A DNA stretch of 54,124 nt from Aquidulcibacter sp. (GCF_020253525.1 NZ_JADCBK010000035.1:1-54124), one strand, 5' to 3'; shown: positions 16,652 to 25,189, numbered from the stretch's first letter. Numbers and translations: made by a program. The notes: a model not told the origin generated them from the letters alone.

Positions 16652-16891
16652 TCAAACGCGCAAATCAAGACGAGGCTTGTCGGCCACAAGGTCTGCTTGA
16701 GGATTGTCTAGGCGGCGTGCGTTCAGATCGGTGAGCGCGCCGCCAAACTGAACAGCATCAGCATACCGATCTGCCGTTCTCGACGCCTCATTTGGTTGCG
16801 GGCCATCCTTAGGGTGGGCAGGATCTATATTTTTCTTGGCATAAGATACGTCCGTACAATCGCGACACATATAGCCATTGACAATTTCCAT
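16652..16891 (-). CDS. Small CxxC protein of unknown function, 79 residues
   Basis: From ATG 16891 the protein begins MEIVNGYMCRDCTDVSYAKK, with a CxxC pair, then HPKDGPQPNEASR and a polar helix-like tail. A GGGGAAG Shine-Dalgarno sequence five bases before the start supports translation. The CxxC and neighbouring His could bind zinc, but only one pair is present. I recall similar short proteins in Caulobacterales but cannot name the family. It converges with ubiD 15 bases away. Confidence 0.7.
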   Translation of the reverse strand: MEIVNGYMCRDCTDVSYAKKNIDPAHPKDGPQPNEASRTADRYADAVQFGGALTDLNARRLDNPQADLVADKPRLDLRV

Positions 16892-17002
16892 AACGACTTC
16901 CCCTCTAAGACAGGCTTCAGATGCAAGTACGTCACAAACAAGTCATTGGTTACAAAAAGAAAAGCCTTCTGATTTCAAGTCAAATTTATGGTTTCTGTTT
17001 GG

Positions 17003-17479
17003 TTAACGTCGCTTAGCAGCCTCTAAGGCGAGCGCGCGTTTGGCGCGATGGACGGCAGCGTCTAATTCTTGCAGAAAGCGGGATCTGTCGGACGTGGCGA
17101 AGGGTCTTGGTCCTGAAGTTGCGACCCCCATAGCGCGAAGATGTTCGCCGATTTCACGGCCGGCTAAAGCTGAGCCAATGGAATCGCGCGTAAAAGGCTT
17201 GCCTTGATTGCCAATCGCCTGCGCCCCGGCCTTCAGTGCCCGGTCCGCCAAGGGAATGTCTTGAGTAATGACAATATCGCCAGTCTGGCATCGCTCGGCG
17301 ATCCAATCATCAGCCGCATCAGGGCCAGCATCGACAATCAGCCTCTCGATCAGCGGATGGGTTGGAATTTGAATGAAGCTATTGGCAACAACAAAGGTCT
17401 TTAAGCCGTAACGGAGTGCGACTTTATAGACCTCATCTTTAACAGGGCAGGCATCGGCGTCGACAAATAGGCGAGTCAT
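17003..17479 (-). CDS. YaiI/YqxD family protein (DUF188)
   Basis: A 158-residue PIN-like protein. FVDADACPVKDEVYKVA near the N-terminus, VANS, VDAGPDAADDWIAER, GDIVITQDIPLADRAL and AIGNQGKPFTRDSIG are the family landmarks. The acidic residues fit a PIN nuclease fold, but activity has not been shown to my knowledge. Start ATG 17479 gives the standard N-terminus. The 111-bp gap to the CxxC gene holds nothing recognisable. Confidence 0.92.
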   Translation of the reverse strand: MTRLFVDADACPVKDEVYKVALRYGLKTFVVANSFIQIPTHPLIERLIVDAGPDAADDWIAERCQTGDIVITQDIPLADRALKAGAQAIGNQGKPFTRDSIGSALAGREIGEHLRAMGVATSGPRPFATSDRSRFLQELDAAVHRAKRALALEAAKRR

Positions 17480-17532
17480 GCCGCTTTATGGCTGAAAGCC
17501 TGTCTCAGCACCAGACCGAGACCGAAGAGGGA

Positions 17533-17697
17533 TTAGTCGCGCCCGCGTGGGACGTCGACAAAGCCTGAATAATCTACCATGCGCTGGGGCATGAGCTCTT
17601 CAAACTGCTCACGCATGACGCGCGCCAATTTGAGCCCAAGAAAAAGAGCCAAACTGCCCAAGGAAACCAAAATTAGACTTGCAATGATAACTGGCAT
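17533..17697 (-). CDS. 54-residue single-span membrane protein
   Basis: An open frame from ATG 17697 to TAA 17533. The product starts MPVIIASLILVSLGSLALFL, one membrane helix, then a cytoplasmic-type polar part (RVMREQFEELMPQR) ending VDVPRGRD. GGGAGG lies seven bases before the ATG, an excellent ribosome site, and codon use is ordinary. Too small for automatic callers with high length limits. The function is unknown. It lies 53 bases upstream of the DUF188 gene on the same strand and may be co-transcribed with it. Confidence 0.7.
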   Translation of the reverse strand: MPVIIASLILVSLGSLALFLGLKLARVMREQFEELMPQRMVDYSGFVDVPRGRD

Positions 17698-17872
17698 CTG
17701 CGTGCCTCCCCACCATTTTCTCTCAGGCTACCACCCGAGTGCTGAAATCCGATAAACTTACACCTCACGTTTATGATGCGCCTTTTCATTCATTCTTAAA
17801 GGCTGTTTCGATGACGATTTAATGTTATCTGCCTGATGAACATCCAAGTTTGGCTTTTTGAGGGGATACAAC

Positions 17873-18262
17873 ATGTCAGCTTCTGCCGCAGTCGCTTTGT
17901 ATACAGGACTGAATGTACTACTCATTTTGGCATTGATCTGGCAGGTGATCGGCTATCGCCGTCGCGAAAAGATAAGCCTAGGTGACGGCGGGCATCCCGG
18001 CTTGATTCGAGCTATTCGCGCCCATGCGAATGCAACCGAAGTTACCCCCATTGCGTTGGTCGGTCTTATTGCAATGGCGATGGCCAGTGCACCCGTTTGG
18101 GCGATCCATGTCGGTGGATTGAGCCTAACGGTCGGACGGGTTTTACATGCTTACGGCTTAAGCCGGGTCGAGGGTGCTTCATTTGGGCGCATGGTCGGCA
18201 TGTTATTGTCGCTCATAGCTTTGCTATGGATCGGCGTAGCCTGTGTTTGGGCGGCCTTTTAG
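17873..18262 (+). CDS. MAPEG family membrane protein
   Basis: A 129-residue four-span membrane protein. GHPGLIRAIRAHANATEVTP is the MAPEG signature, followed by VGRVLHAYGLSR. MAPEG proteins include glutathione S-transferases and eicosanoid enzymes in eukaryotes; bacterial members are mostly uncharacterised, some with glutathione transferase or peroxidase activity. I start at ATG 17873, preceded by GAGGGG; a TTG five codons upstream is an alternative. It ends at a strong shared terminator. Confidence 0.9.
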   Translation: MSASAAVALYTGLNVLLILALIWQVIGYRRREKISLGDGGHPGLIRAIRAHANATEVTPIALVGLIAMAMASAPVWAIHVGGLSLTVGRVLHAYGLSRVEGASFGRMVGMLLSLIALLWIGVACVWAAF

Positions 18263-18285
18263 AAACGTTGCACACCCAAACGACA

Positions 18286-18315
18286 AAGGGTCGCTGCCCA
18301 AAAGCAGCGACCCTT
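18286..18315. terminator. Bidirectional stem between convergent MAPEG and Gly-rich genes
   Basis: A perfect 12-bp inverted repeat, AAGGGTCGCTGC (18286-18297) and GCAGCGACCCTT (18304-18315), with a six-base loop. It lies between two convergent genes. T tracts are short on both sides (TT on plus, TTTG on minus), so termination strength is uncertain. Confidence 0.7.
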
Positions 18316-18350
18316 CAGCCCCCAAACGCGTCTACAAGGACGCGCTTAAC

Positions 18351-19265
18351 TTAGAATACGCCTTGGCCAACCCCACCATCGACAAACATCGATGAGCGGA
18401 AAGTTGCGGTTTGTTGGCTTGCCGACTGACGGGTGTTGGTAAAGGTCTCGGTGCGGGTGATGGTTGCATATTTGATGCCTGGGCCAAACCGACGCAGCAA
18501 CGAGCGCTCGTTACAATCCGCTTCAGCCTTTTGCGCGACGCACTGGAGCGTGGCAGTACCGACGGCACCCTTATCGCCCCGATAGGCCAAAGCTTGGCCC
18601 TTTTGGCACGAAATGGTGCGGCCACCATCGAAATTGGCTTCGCCATTGACGACTTTGCCAAGCGTGACCAGCATGCGCGTGCCAGCCATACAGCGGAAGA
18701 CTTCGCCCTCAAACTCAGAACCGACCTGTGCATCGCCATTGGTGCGCGATGCAGGATGTGGGGTGTCGCGGTCATCCATACATACAGCGCGAATAGCGAC
18801 TGTTTCTGTGATGGTGCGGGTGTCTTGGAATTGTTCCATCACCGTTGCGGCTTGGCCGCCTGAGACTTGCAAGCCATCAATCAGGCCAGCAGTTACGGGC
18901 ATTGGGGCTGAAAAGCCACCGCCGCCGCCGCCAATATAGACGCCGCCGCCACCGCCGCCGCCGCCAATCACGGTGGTGCTGCCACCAACATACGTATTAC
19001 CGCCCACCACAACATTGGTGCCGCCGAAATAGCTGCCGCCAACGCTGACGTTCACATTCGGGCCAGGCACATGAACATTTGGAACACCAATGATATGGCC
19101 TGTGGCAGAGCCGCAGCAGCCGCCGGAAGGGCCTTGAACAACCGGGATATTGGTTGTGCCGTTACCGCCTGTGCCACAGCTATTGCAGCCACCCGCTTGT
19201 GCGGATGATGCCATAAAGGCCGCGAGAAGTGTGGCTGCGGCGATGTATCGAACTGAAACACTCAT
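18351..19265 (-). CDS. Secreted glycine-rich, cysteine-containing protein
   Basis: ATG 19265, preceded by GGGGAG at seven bases, gives 304 residues with a signal peptide ending SSAQA. The mature N-terminus has paired Cys motifs (GGCNSCG, GGCCGS). Then comes a repetitive region of valine/asparagine/glycine (VPGPNVNVSVGGSYFGGTN, VVVGGNTYVGG) with two poly-glycine runs. The C-terminal half is less repetitive and has several Cys (AVCMDD, FRCMAGT, ISCQKG, LQCVAQK, ADCNERS), suggesting disulfides. I do not recognise the family; a surface or cell-envelope structural protein is inferred. The in-frame extension to 19529 is rejected. The gene is divergent from the PAS gene, with 161 bp between them. 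Confidence 0.7.
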   Translation of the reverse strand: MSVSVRYIAAATLLAAFMASSAQAGGCNSCGTGGNGTTNIPVVQGPSGGCCGSATGHIIGVPNVHVPGPNVNVSVGGSYFGGTNVVVGGNTYVGGSTTVIGGGGGGGGVYIGGGGGGFSAPMPVTAGLIDGLQVSGGQAATVMEQFQDTRTITETVAIRAVCMDDRDTPHPASRTNGDAQVGSEFEGEVFRCMAGTRMLVTLGKVVNGEANFDGGRTISCQKGQALAYRGDKGAVGTATLQCVAQKAEADCNERSLLRRFGPGIKYATITRTETFTNTRQSASQQTATFRSSMFVDGGVGQGVF

Positions 19266-19426
19266 GGTGGGACTCCCCAAATTTTCTAAACCCATCCAGC
19301 AAGTCCGGCGCCAATTTCGCCCGTGTGGAGAGTATCGGCCCCCTAAGTCACCGAACTGGGTTGGCATGAGTCCTGCGCTACTCCTCGGAAAGCGGCCAGA
19401 AGGCGGCTTAAATCGAGGAAATAGAC

Positions 19427-19972
19427 ATGCATTACGGCGCACTTCATCCAGAGAGCCGGGCTTTTTTGAGCTCTTGGCAGGCCCTAAATGGGCTTGCAGA
19501 CCAATCTGAGACAGGCTCTGCGCTGTCAAAAGACGCCACTTCCATGATCGGCCGTATCTTTTTGGCGCAGCGCGCCAGCGAGGGTGTCTTCACATTCAAG
19601 ACCGTTGGAGCCGATTTGAAGCTTTGGACAGGTCGAGATTTACGCGATCATGACGTCAGCAGCCTATTTCACGGTACGGATCGGAATTTAATCCGCGCTC
19701 TACTAGAATCTGCCATCGCCGGTCCGGGGCCAGCTTTGGCCCGTGCAGCTGCCTTTGGAGCGGCCTTTGGCCAAAGAACAGAAGTTGAGTGGGTGTTCTT
19801 GCCTTTGACGGATAAGGCTGGCGCGGATCGTGTTTTGGGCCTGTTTCAGCCCCTCAAGCAGTCACCCTCTGTCTCTAAGCCCGTTCTGCGCTTCTCACTG
19901 ACCGCTCTCTTGCCGCCAACACCAGAAATGCCGGTACGCCAAGGCCTACGCCTCGTGGTTAGCCGCGACTAG
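19427..19972 (+). CDS. PAS_5 (DUF1388) domain protein
   Basis: A 181-residue protein with a single PAS-like domain: FLSSWQALNGLADQS, RIFLAQRASEGVFTFKTVG, LKLWTGRDLRDHDVSSLF and EWVFLPLTDKAGADRVLGLF. This fits the alphaproteobacterial PAS_5 family, which has no attached kinase or enzyme domain; Caulobacter MopJ, a single-PAS cell-cycle regulator, is a possible relative but I cannot confirm orthology. A GAGGAA site lies six bases before ATG 19427. It converges with the ABC transporter gene six bases away. Confidence 0.78.
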   Translation: MHYGALHPESRAFLSSWQALNGLADQSETGSALSKDATSMIGRIFLAQRASEGVFTFKTVGADLKLWTGRDLRDHDVSSLFHGTDRNLIRALLESAIAGPGPALARAAAFGAAFGQRTEVEWVFLPLTDKAGADRVLGLFQPLKQSPSVSKPVLRFSLTALLPPTPEMPVRQGLRLVVSRD

Positions 19973-19978
19973 CTGACC

Positions 19979-21808
19979 TTAAACTTCTGGCTGCGAGGTG
20001 GTTTGAAACTGTAGGGCTGCCAGCTCCGCATAAAGGCCACCGCGCGCAATCAATTGATCGTGGGTCCCGGCTTCAACAATTTGGCCTTGGTTGAGCACCA
20101 AAATCAGATTGGCCCGACGAACTGTCGACAAACGATGTGCGACCACAATCGTGGTTCGATTGGCAGCAAAGCGATCAAGCGCTTCTTGAACACGGGCTTC
20201 TGAGTCTGAATCCAGAGCACTTGTTGGCTCATCCAGCAGCAAAATGGGACTATCGCGCACAATGGCGCGCGCCAAGGATAGACGTTGACGCTCCCCGCCT
20301 GACAGGCGCGAGCCGCGAGGCCCCACTTGGGTTGCCATCCCATCGGCCAATCGGTCCACAAAATCACAAGCTGCCGCAGATAAGGCAGAGCGAATGGCAG
20401 CCTCGTCTGCAGCGGGCAAACCCATCGCGACATTTTCGGCAATCGAGGCATCAAATAATGTGGCATCTTGACTGACAAGGGCGATGTGCTGGCGCAAACT
20501 GGCCAAGGTGACCTGCCCAATATCCTGCCCATCGATCAAGACCCTGCCTGTGGTCGGATCAAACAGGCGGGGTATGAGATTAAGGATCGTCGACTTACCG
20601 GAGCCTGACGGTCCCACTAGGGCTAAAGTTTGTCCCGGTTCGGCAGTGAAATTGACCGCATTCAGACCGATTGTGCCATTGGGCCAGTTAAAGCCAACAT
20701 TTTGAAACTCGATCCGACCGGGACCACGCGTCAGTTCTTTCGCACCTGGGCGATCCGCGATGCTGGGGGTCTCGTCCAAAACAGAAAAGAAGCGCTCTAA
20801 AGCCGAGAGGCCTTCTTGCAAGACGCTGTTTAAGCCCCCCAAACTGCGGATCGATTGAGCCGCTAGCAAAAGCGAGGCGATGAAGGCGGTCAATGTGCCA
20901 ACACTTGCTGCCCCTTGGGTAATGCGAAAGCCCGCAAAGGCAAAGACACCTGCAATGGCTAGCCCGCCTAATACTTCGAGGATGGGATCTACCCTGCCCT
21001 TTTGCTCGGCCATTTTGAGAAGAAGCGACATGCGGGTCGACAAGGCAGTCCCAACACGGGAGCTCTCGGCCTTTTCTAAGCCATAGGTTTTCACCAAGCG
21101 AATGCCGCCCAAACTCTCTTCAACCACCCCAGCCAAATCTGCCGCTTGATGCTGAGCGCGCGCTGCAGTCTTGCGCAGCCTTGCGCCAATCATTGAAACT
21201 GGGCCAATCGCCAAGGGTAGGATCACCAGACACACCAAAGCCAATTGCCAGTCGCCCAAGATCATGACGCCAATCACGCCAATCAAGGTCAGAATATCGC
21301 GCACAAGACTGTTCGCAGCCCGTAGGACGGCCTCACGTACCGCATTAATGTCGTTCAAAAAGCGGGCAGAAAAGGCGCCAGAGGGTTCCGCGCTTAGGCG
21401 GGCGAAATCCAGGGTCAAAAGCTTGGCGAATAGATCTTGCTGAAGCTTCGTCGTTGCCGCCAAAGCAACCCGATTGGTCAAGACGGTAGAGGCATATAGA
21501 GCGACGCCCTTGATCATGGTCGCCGCTATAATGGCTAAAGGCCCAACCATGGCCATAGCAGCTGGTGCCATCCAGGCAGGGGCACCCTCTGGACGGGCTT
21601 CTTGGCCAGCACTGAGCTTGGCCAGAGCATCGATGACTTGACCAAAGAGCCACGGATAAGAAGCCGAAGCTGCGGCGACAACCGCCATCAAAAGGGTTGC
21701 CAAAAACAACACACCTGCATGCGGTGTTAGCCAGCCAGACCAAAACCGCTTGATCAAATCGGTGCTTGACCCCGATTGTGTGGCAGGAGCCTTAGTGATC
21801 GTCTTCAT
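19979..21808 (-). CDS. MsbA-like ABC exporter, fused permease and ATPase
   Basis: A 609-residue half-transporter that should act as a dimer in the inner membrane. The N-terminal 330 residues hold six membrane helices of the ABC_membrane type. The ATPase has Walker A VGPSGSGKST (about 400), the Q loop LVSQDATLFDASIAEN, signature LSGGERQRLSLARAI, Walker B ILLLDEPTSALD and switch His in VVAHRLST. Length and layout match MsbA lipid flippases. Being downstream of DUF4170, next to which lipid A genes often sit, supports a lipid A or phospholipid exporter role, but this is inference. It overlaps the DUF4170 gene by 17 bases. Confidence 0.9.
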   Translation of the reverse strand: MKTITKAPATQSGSSTDLIKRFWSGWLTPHAGVLFLATLLMAVVAAASASYPWLFGQVIDALAKLSAGQEARPEGAPAWMAPAAMAMVGPLAIIAATMIKGVALYASTVLTNRVALAATTKLQQDLFAKLLTLDFARLSAEPSGAFSARFLNDINAVREAVLRAANSLVRDILTLIGVIGVMILGDWQLALVCLVILPLAIGPVSMIGARLRKTAARAQHQAADLAGVVEESLGGIRLVKTYGLEKAESSRVGTALSTRMSLLLKMAEQKGRVDPILEVLGGLAIAGVFAFAGFRITQGAASVGTLTAFIASLLLAAQSIRSLGGLNSVLQEGLSALERFFSVLDETPSIADRPGAKELTRGPGRIEFQNVGFNWPNGTIGLNAVNFTAEPGQTLALVGPSGSGKSTILNLIPRLFDPTTGRVLIDGQDIGQVTLASLRQHIALVSQDATLFDASIAENVAMGLPAADEAAIRSALSAAACDFVDRLADGMATQVGPRGSRLSGGERQRLSLARAIVRDSPILLLDEPTSALDSDSEARVQEALDRFAANRTTIVVAHRLSTVRRANLILVLNQGQIVEAGTHDQLIARGGLYAELAALQFQTTSQPEV

Positions 21809-22052
21809 CCGGCGTTGGCCCGTTTGGATCGATCAAACGGTGAGCATGGATCACGAAATAGCGCATATGGGCGTTGTCCACCGTGCGCTGGGACGCACTT
21901 TTCCAAGCGTCGCGTGCTTCGGCGTAATTGGGAAAAGCCCCAACGAAATCCATGGCCTTGAGATCGCGAAACTCAACATCCTCTAAGTCCTGAACTTCTC
22001 CACCAATTACGAGGTGAAGCAATTGTCTCTTTGGGGCGGCTTTACGTTCCAT
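21792..22052 (-). CDS. DUF4170 family protein
   Basis: An 86-residue protein with LHLVIGGEVQDLEDVEFRDL and DFVGAFPNYAEARDAWKSAS followed by QRTVDNAHMRYFVIHAHRL, the whole of the DUF4170 family. The function is unknown. In many alphaproteobacteria it sits next to a CysQ-like phosphatase and the lipid A genes waaA and lpxK. Here the phosphatase is present and an MsbA-like exporter follows instead. A GAGGAA site precedes ATG 22052. Confidence 0.9.
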   Translation of the reverse strand: MERKAAPKRQLLHLVIGGEVQDLEDVEFRDLKAMDFVGAFPNYAEARDAWKSASQRTVDNAHMRYFVIHAHRLIDPNGPTPDEDDH

Positions 22053-22059
22053 TCGTTCC

Positions 22060-22848
22060 TCACGACAGTTTTACATGGTGGACACGTTCAATGAGTAAGG
22101 GATGCAGAGGCTTGCCTGCAACCACCAAGCTTTTTTGGAGAGGTACAAGCTTATTGTAAACAAAGGCTGCACCTTCATGTGTGGTCGCAAGCGCACCTGC
22201 TTCCTCAACGATCACATGTGCGGCAGCCAAATCCCAGTCGCTCTTGGCCGATAAGGCGATCGCCCCATCATAATGGCCTGCAGCAACAAGGCACATCCGG
22301 TAGGCGATCGAATTGCGCGAAACCACATCCATTTCAGGCCAGGGCTTTGGCCAAGCCGGATGTCGAAACATGCCGGGATCACCCAACATGGCGCAGCCTT
22401 CAAGCTGATCGACTTGGCTTGGCTGAATTGCTACGCCGTTTAGACGGGCCCCACCGCCTTGAATGGCGTCAAACATTTCCCCTGTTGCGGGATTAAACAC
22501 CACACCCACGACGGGTTGGCTATCGACCAACAGACCGATGCAAACGGTAAAATGTGGTTTGGCCTTGATAAAGGCGCGGGTGCCATCAATCGGGTCAACC
22601 ACCCAACAAAAACGAGCGGTTTGGCGCGATTGATCATCGACGGTCTCTTCGGACAGCCAGCCATAATCCGGGCGCTGTGCCAATAAACGCTCTTTGAGCA
22701 GGGCATCGATGGCCAAATCTGCATCGCTGACAGGATTATTGGGAGATTTGTCGCGCACATCCATCTGGGTGCCAAAATAGCGCATGGCAACGGCACCGGC
22801 CTCTGTGGCGGCTTCCAAAGCGAGCGCAAGATCAGCCGCCAGATCCAT
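22060..22848 (-). CDS. Inositol monophosphatase family phosphatase (CysQ-like)
   Basis: A 262-residue magnesium-dependent sugar or nucleotide phosphatase. SDADLAID (41-48), EE (67-68) and WVVDPIDGTRAF (82-93) form the metal site, and SDWDLAAAHVIVEEAG (about 206-221) supplies the second signature. Members include inositol-1-phosphatase, CysQ (3',5'-bisphosphate nucleotidase) and histidinol-phosphatase HisN; sequence alone does not separate them, though the pmbA-DUF4170 context matches the gene usually named cysQ. It follows pmbA by three bases. Confidence 0.88.
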   Translation of the reverse strand: MDLAADLALALEAATEAGAVAMRYFGTQMDVRDKSPNNPVSDADLAIDALLKERLLAQRPDYGWLSEETVDDQSRQTARFCWVVDPIDGTRAFIKAKPHFTVCIGLLVDSQPVVGVVFNPATGEMFDAIQGGGARLNGVAIQPSQVDQLEGCAMLGDPGMFRHPAWPKPWPEMDVVSRNSIAYRMCLVAAGHYDGAIALSAKSDWDLAAAHVIVEEAGALATTHEGAAFVYNKLVPLQKSLVVAGKPLHPLLIERVHHVKLS

Positions 22849-22851
22849 CCC

Positions 22852-24189
22852 TTAGGCACCAGCAATCGTCATTGCGGGGATCAAGAGGCTGGGGCATTGA
22901 AGAGAGGCGCGTCCTTCGTAATCATTGCCGGGGATGAGCTTGCTATACATGTCGAGCATATTTCCCGCGACAGTGATTTCATTCACCGGACGCACGATCT
23001 TCCCATTTTCAAACCAAAGACCAGAAACGCCGACCGAATAATCGCCGGTATTCTGATTGAAACTGGGAGATAGAGTTTCGATTACCAAAAGCCCGGTGCC
23101 CGCATGAGCCTGCAAGCCCGCAAGGTCATACGTGCCGGGCATGACCATCACATTGCTAGAGCCAATCCCCGGTGCCCCGCCGGGATTCAGGCTAGCGTGG
23201 CCCGTTGATTTCAAGCCCAATTGCTTGGCGCTTGCGCTATTCAAAAGCCAGGTCTGCAAGACGCCATCTGTCACCAGATCTCGCGCCGCGACAGGTAGTC
23301 CCTCACCATCAAACGGATGCGACGACCATCCGCCTTTTTCCAGAGGATTGTCAGTTATGCGGATATTTGGCGCAAAAACTTGCTGACCCAATTTGTCCCG
23401 CAGAAACGAAACACCGCGCGCGACCGAAGCGCCCGAGATCGCCCCCAAGAAGAAACTGATCAGGCGACTGGCAACTCGATTTTCGAAAATGACTGGTGCC
23501 ACACAGCTTTCAAGCTTAGTTGCCCCCAAACGCGCGAGAGTACGCTGGCCGGCACTGCGGCCAATCTCTTCAGAAGCCTTCAAATCTTTCAGAAAGCGGC
23601 TGGAATCGCTGTCCCAGTCGCGCTCCTTATGATCGCCGCGCTCGGCAATGGCCGATAAGCCGAGCCCCCACGAAGTGCCGCGATACCCACCCCGAAAGCC
23701 GTTGCTGGCCCCGTAATAGACATGGCTTGCACCCCATTCCGCGCCCGAGCCGCCAGAGTTGGTAATGCCTGCAATATCCAATGCCGCAGCTTCGCTCTCC
23801 AAAGCACGGGCTTCTAGATCGGCAATATCGGCTTCGGTGTCGTCCCAAAGCTCTAAGTCAGTCAGGTTTTTGGCCAGTTCACTTGCCTCGGGCAGGCCAC
23901 ACCATGGATCTTCGGCAGCCGCCTTTGCCATCGCAACAACCCGCTCTGCCAATGCATCCAGTGCCGCTAAGCTGAAATCGGAGGTCGATGCCCCAGCTTG
24001 CTTCTTGCCGATCAAAACCCGCAAACCGGCCGAGCGGCTTTCTTCGCTTTCAACAGATTCCAGATTGCCAAGTCGCACCGAAACCGACAGGCTTTTGCGG
24101 TCCACACAGGCTGCATCGGCCGCTTCAGCACCAAGGGATTTTGCGCGGGACAGGAGCCGATCAACGGCTGCATCAAGATTTGAGCTCAT
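22852..24189 (-). CDS. pmbA: PmbA (TldE) subunit-type metallopeptidase family protein
   Basis: TldD/PmbA proteins form a heterodimeric protease that processes peptides such as microcin B17 precursor and degrades CcdA in E. coli. The 445-residue length and layout fit PmbA: SLSVSVRLGNLESVESEESR near the N-terminus, RVLIGKKQAG, SHVYYGASNGFRGGYRGTS, VIFENRVASRLISFFLGAISG and GDYSVGVSGLWFENGKIVRPVNEITVAGNM near the C-terminus. PmbA lacks the HExxxH zinc motif of TldD, and none is seen here. It leads the operon running to the ABC exporter. Confidence 0.92.
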   Translation of the reverse strand: MSSNLDAAVDRLLSRAKSLGAEAADAACVDRKSLSVSVRLGNLESVESEESRSAGLRVLIGKKQAGASTSDFSLAALDALAERVVAMAKAAAEDPWCGLPEASELAKNLTDLELWDDTEADIADLEARALESEAAALDIAGITNSGGSGAEWGASHVYYGASNGFRGGYRGTSWGLGLSAIAERGDHKERDWDSDSSRFLKDLKASEEIGRSAGQRTLARLGATKLESCVAPVIFENRVASRLISFFLGAISGASVARGVSFLRDKLGQQVFAPNIRITDNPLEKGGWSSHPFDGEGLPVAARDLVTDGVLQTWLLNSASAKQLGLKSTGHASLNPGGAPGIGSSNVMVMPGTYDLAGLQAHAGTGLLVIETLSPSFNQNTGDYSVGVSGLWFENGKIVRPVNEITVAGNMLDMYSKLIPGNDYEGRASLQCPSLLIPAMTIAGA

Positions 24190-24296
24190 GGATTACTTCT
24201 AAAGCGGGTTTGACTCGATGCGAAGTCAATTGCGCACAAAAGCTTCAGTGCGTCCATTTTAGAAATATGTCGCCTCATGTGGCCAAGGGCTAAGAC

Positions 24297-24599
24297 CTAC
24301 AGGGCTGAGTCCAATTCACTGCTCAACAATTGCTCGGCAAACGCATCGGCATCAGCCGTCAGCGCCTTTTGCTCATTCAGCCACGACTGGTAATAGATGA
24401 AGCCACCAACACCCAAAACCAGCGTTGCAGCTAAAGCCCCGAAGGTCTTTACCCACGCATGACGGGGGGCATTCTGCGCGCCAAAGGCAGCCATGGCAGC
24501 GGCCTCAATGCGGGCAGCGGGCATGTCGGGCACAGGGCTCGCGTGATTAAGCACGTCAGCCAGAGCTTTATTCAGCGGATGATGATCAATGATACTCAT
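24297..24599 (-). CDS. Probable membrane anti-sigma factor, 100 residues
   Basis: One membrane segment (TFGALAATLVLGVGGFIYYQ, about 50-70) separates a cytoplasmic N-terminus (MSIIDHHPLNKALADVLN) from a short periplasmic tail. The gene begins inside the ECF sigma stop codon (ATGA overlap at 24596-24599), the typical place of an anti-sigma gene. No zinc-binding HxxxCxxC motif is seen, so it is not a ZAS-type anti-sigma. The function is inferred from position and topology. Confidence 0.68.
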   Translation of the reverse strand: MSIIDHHPLNKALADVLNHASPVPDMPAARIEAAAMAAFGAQNAPRHAWVKTFGALAATLVLGVGGFIYYQSWLNEQKALTADADAFAEQLLSSELDSAL

Positions 24600-25189
24600 G
24601 CTGCATGTCCTTCCACGGACGCTTTTAACAAATCGGCCTTCTCGGGCGCAAGGGCTAGGCGCAAGGCGCGGCGCCCGCGTGCCAATAAGGATTCCACGGC
24701 ATCCACACTAATGCCCAATATCTCGCCGACCTCTTTGGCAGCCAATTCCTCATAATGGGTGAGCACAATGGCGGCGCGCTGACGGTCGGGTAGGCTCGCC
24801 AAGGCAGCATCCACACTATCGCGCAGAGCGGATTGATGCAGCCTCGTATCGGGCATGGGCCCAGGGTCGAGCGGCTCCGGCGCTTGATCTTCGTCAACAA
24901 AGCGCCCGGCCTTGCGTAAGCGGTCAAAGCAGAGGTTGGTGGTCACTTGGTGTAACCACGTCTCTACCCGAGCCCTACCCGTCTGCCAATTTGGCAGGAC
25001 CTTCCACAAGCGGATCAGGGCCTCTTGCGTGACATCTTCAGCTTCGGCGGCGTCGCGCAAGAGACGCCAGCTGATCCGCCACAGCTTTGGCGAAACAGCC
25101 CTGACCAAGGCAGCGGCCGCAGCGCGATCACCGCGGCCAGCTTTGGCGATCAAACCCGCATGGGGATCAAAGACAATCGGGTTTGACAC
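24596..25189 (-). CDS. ECF-type RNA polymerase sigma factor
   Basis: A 197-residue sigma factor with only regions 2 and 4. Region 2 includes AEAEDVTQEALIRLWKVLPNW and ETWLHQVTTNLCFDRLRK; region 4 includes LPDRQRAAIVLTHYEELAAK and EVGEILGISVDAVESLLARGRRALR. The start is GTG 25189 with AAGG about ten bases upstream. It lies 21 bases after the EF-hand gene and overlaps the presumed anti-sigma gene. Its target promoters are unknown. Confidence 0.92.
   Translation of the reverse strand: MSNPIVFDPHAGLIAKAGRGDRAAAAALVRAVSPKLWRISWRLLRDAAEAEDVTQEALIRLWKVLPNWQTGRARVETWLHQVTTNLCFDRLRKAGRFVDEDQAPEPLDPGPMPDTRLHQSALRDSVDAALASLPDRQRAAIVLTHYEELAAKEVGEILGISVDAVESLLARGRRALRLALAPEKADLLKASVEGHAA

Noticed and set aside
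16975-17005. CtrA-like TTAA half sites
   Set aside because: The halves are spaced wrongly (TTAA-N6-TTAG) and lie at the 3' end of a gene.
18921-18964. GCC trinucleotide tract as a separate microsatellite element
   Set aside because: It is simply the coding of the poly-Gly runs of the secreted protein.
19266-19529. Upstream extension of the glycine-rich gene
   Set aside because: It would remove the signal peptide from the N-terminus and overlap the divergent promoter region.
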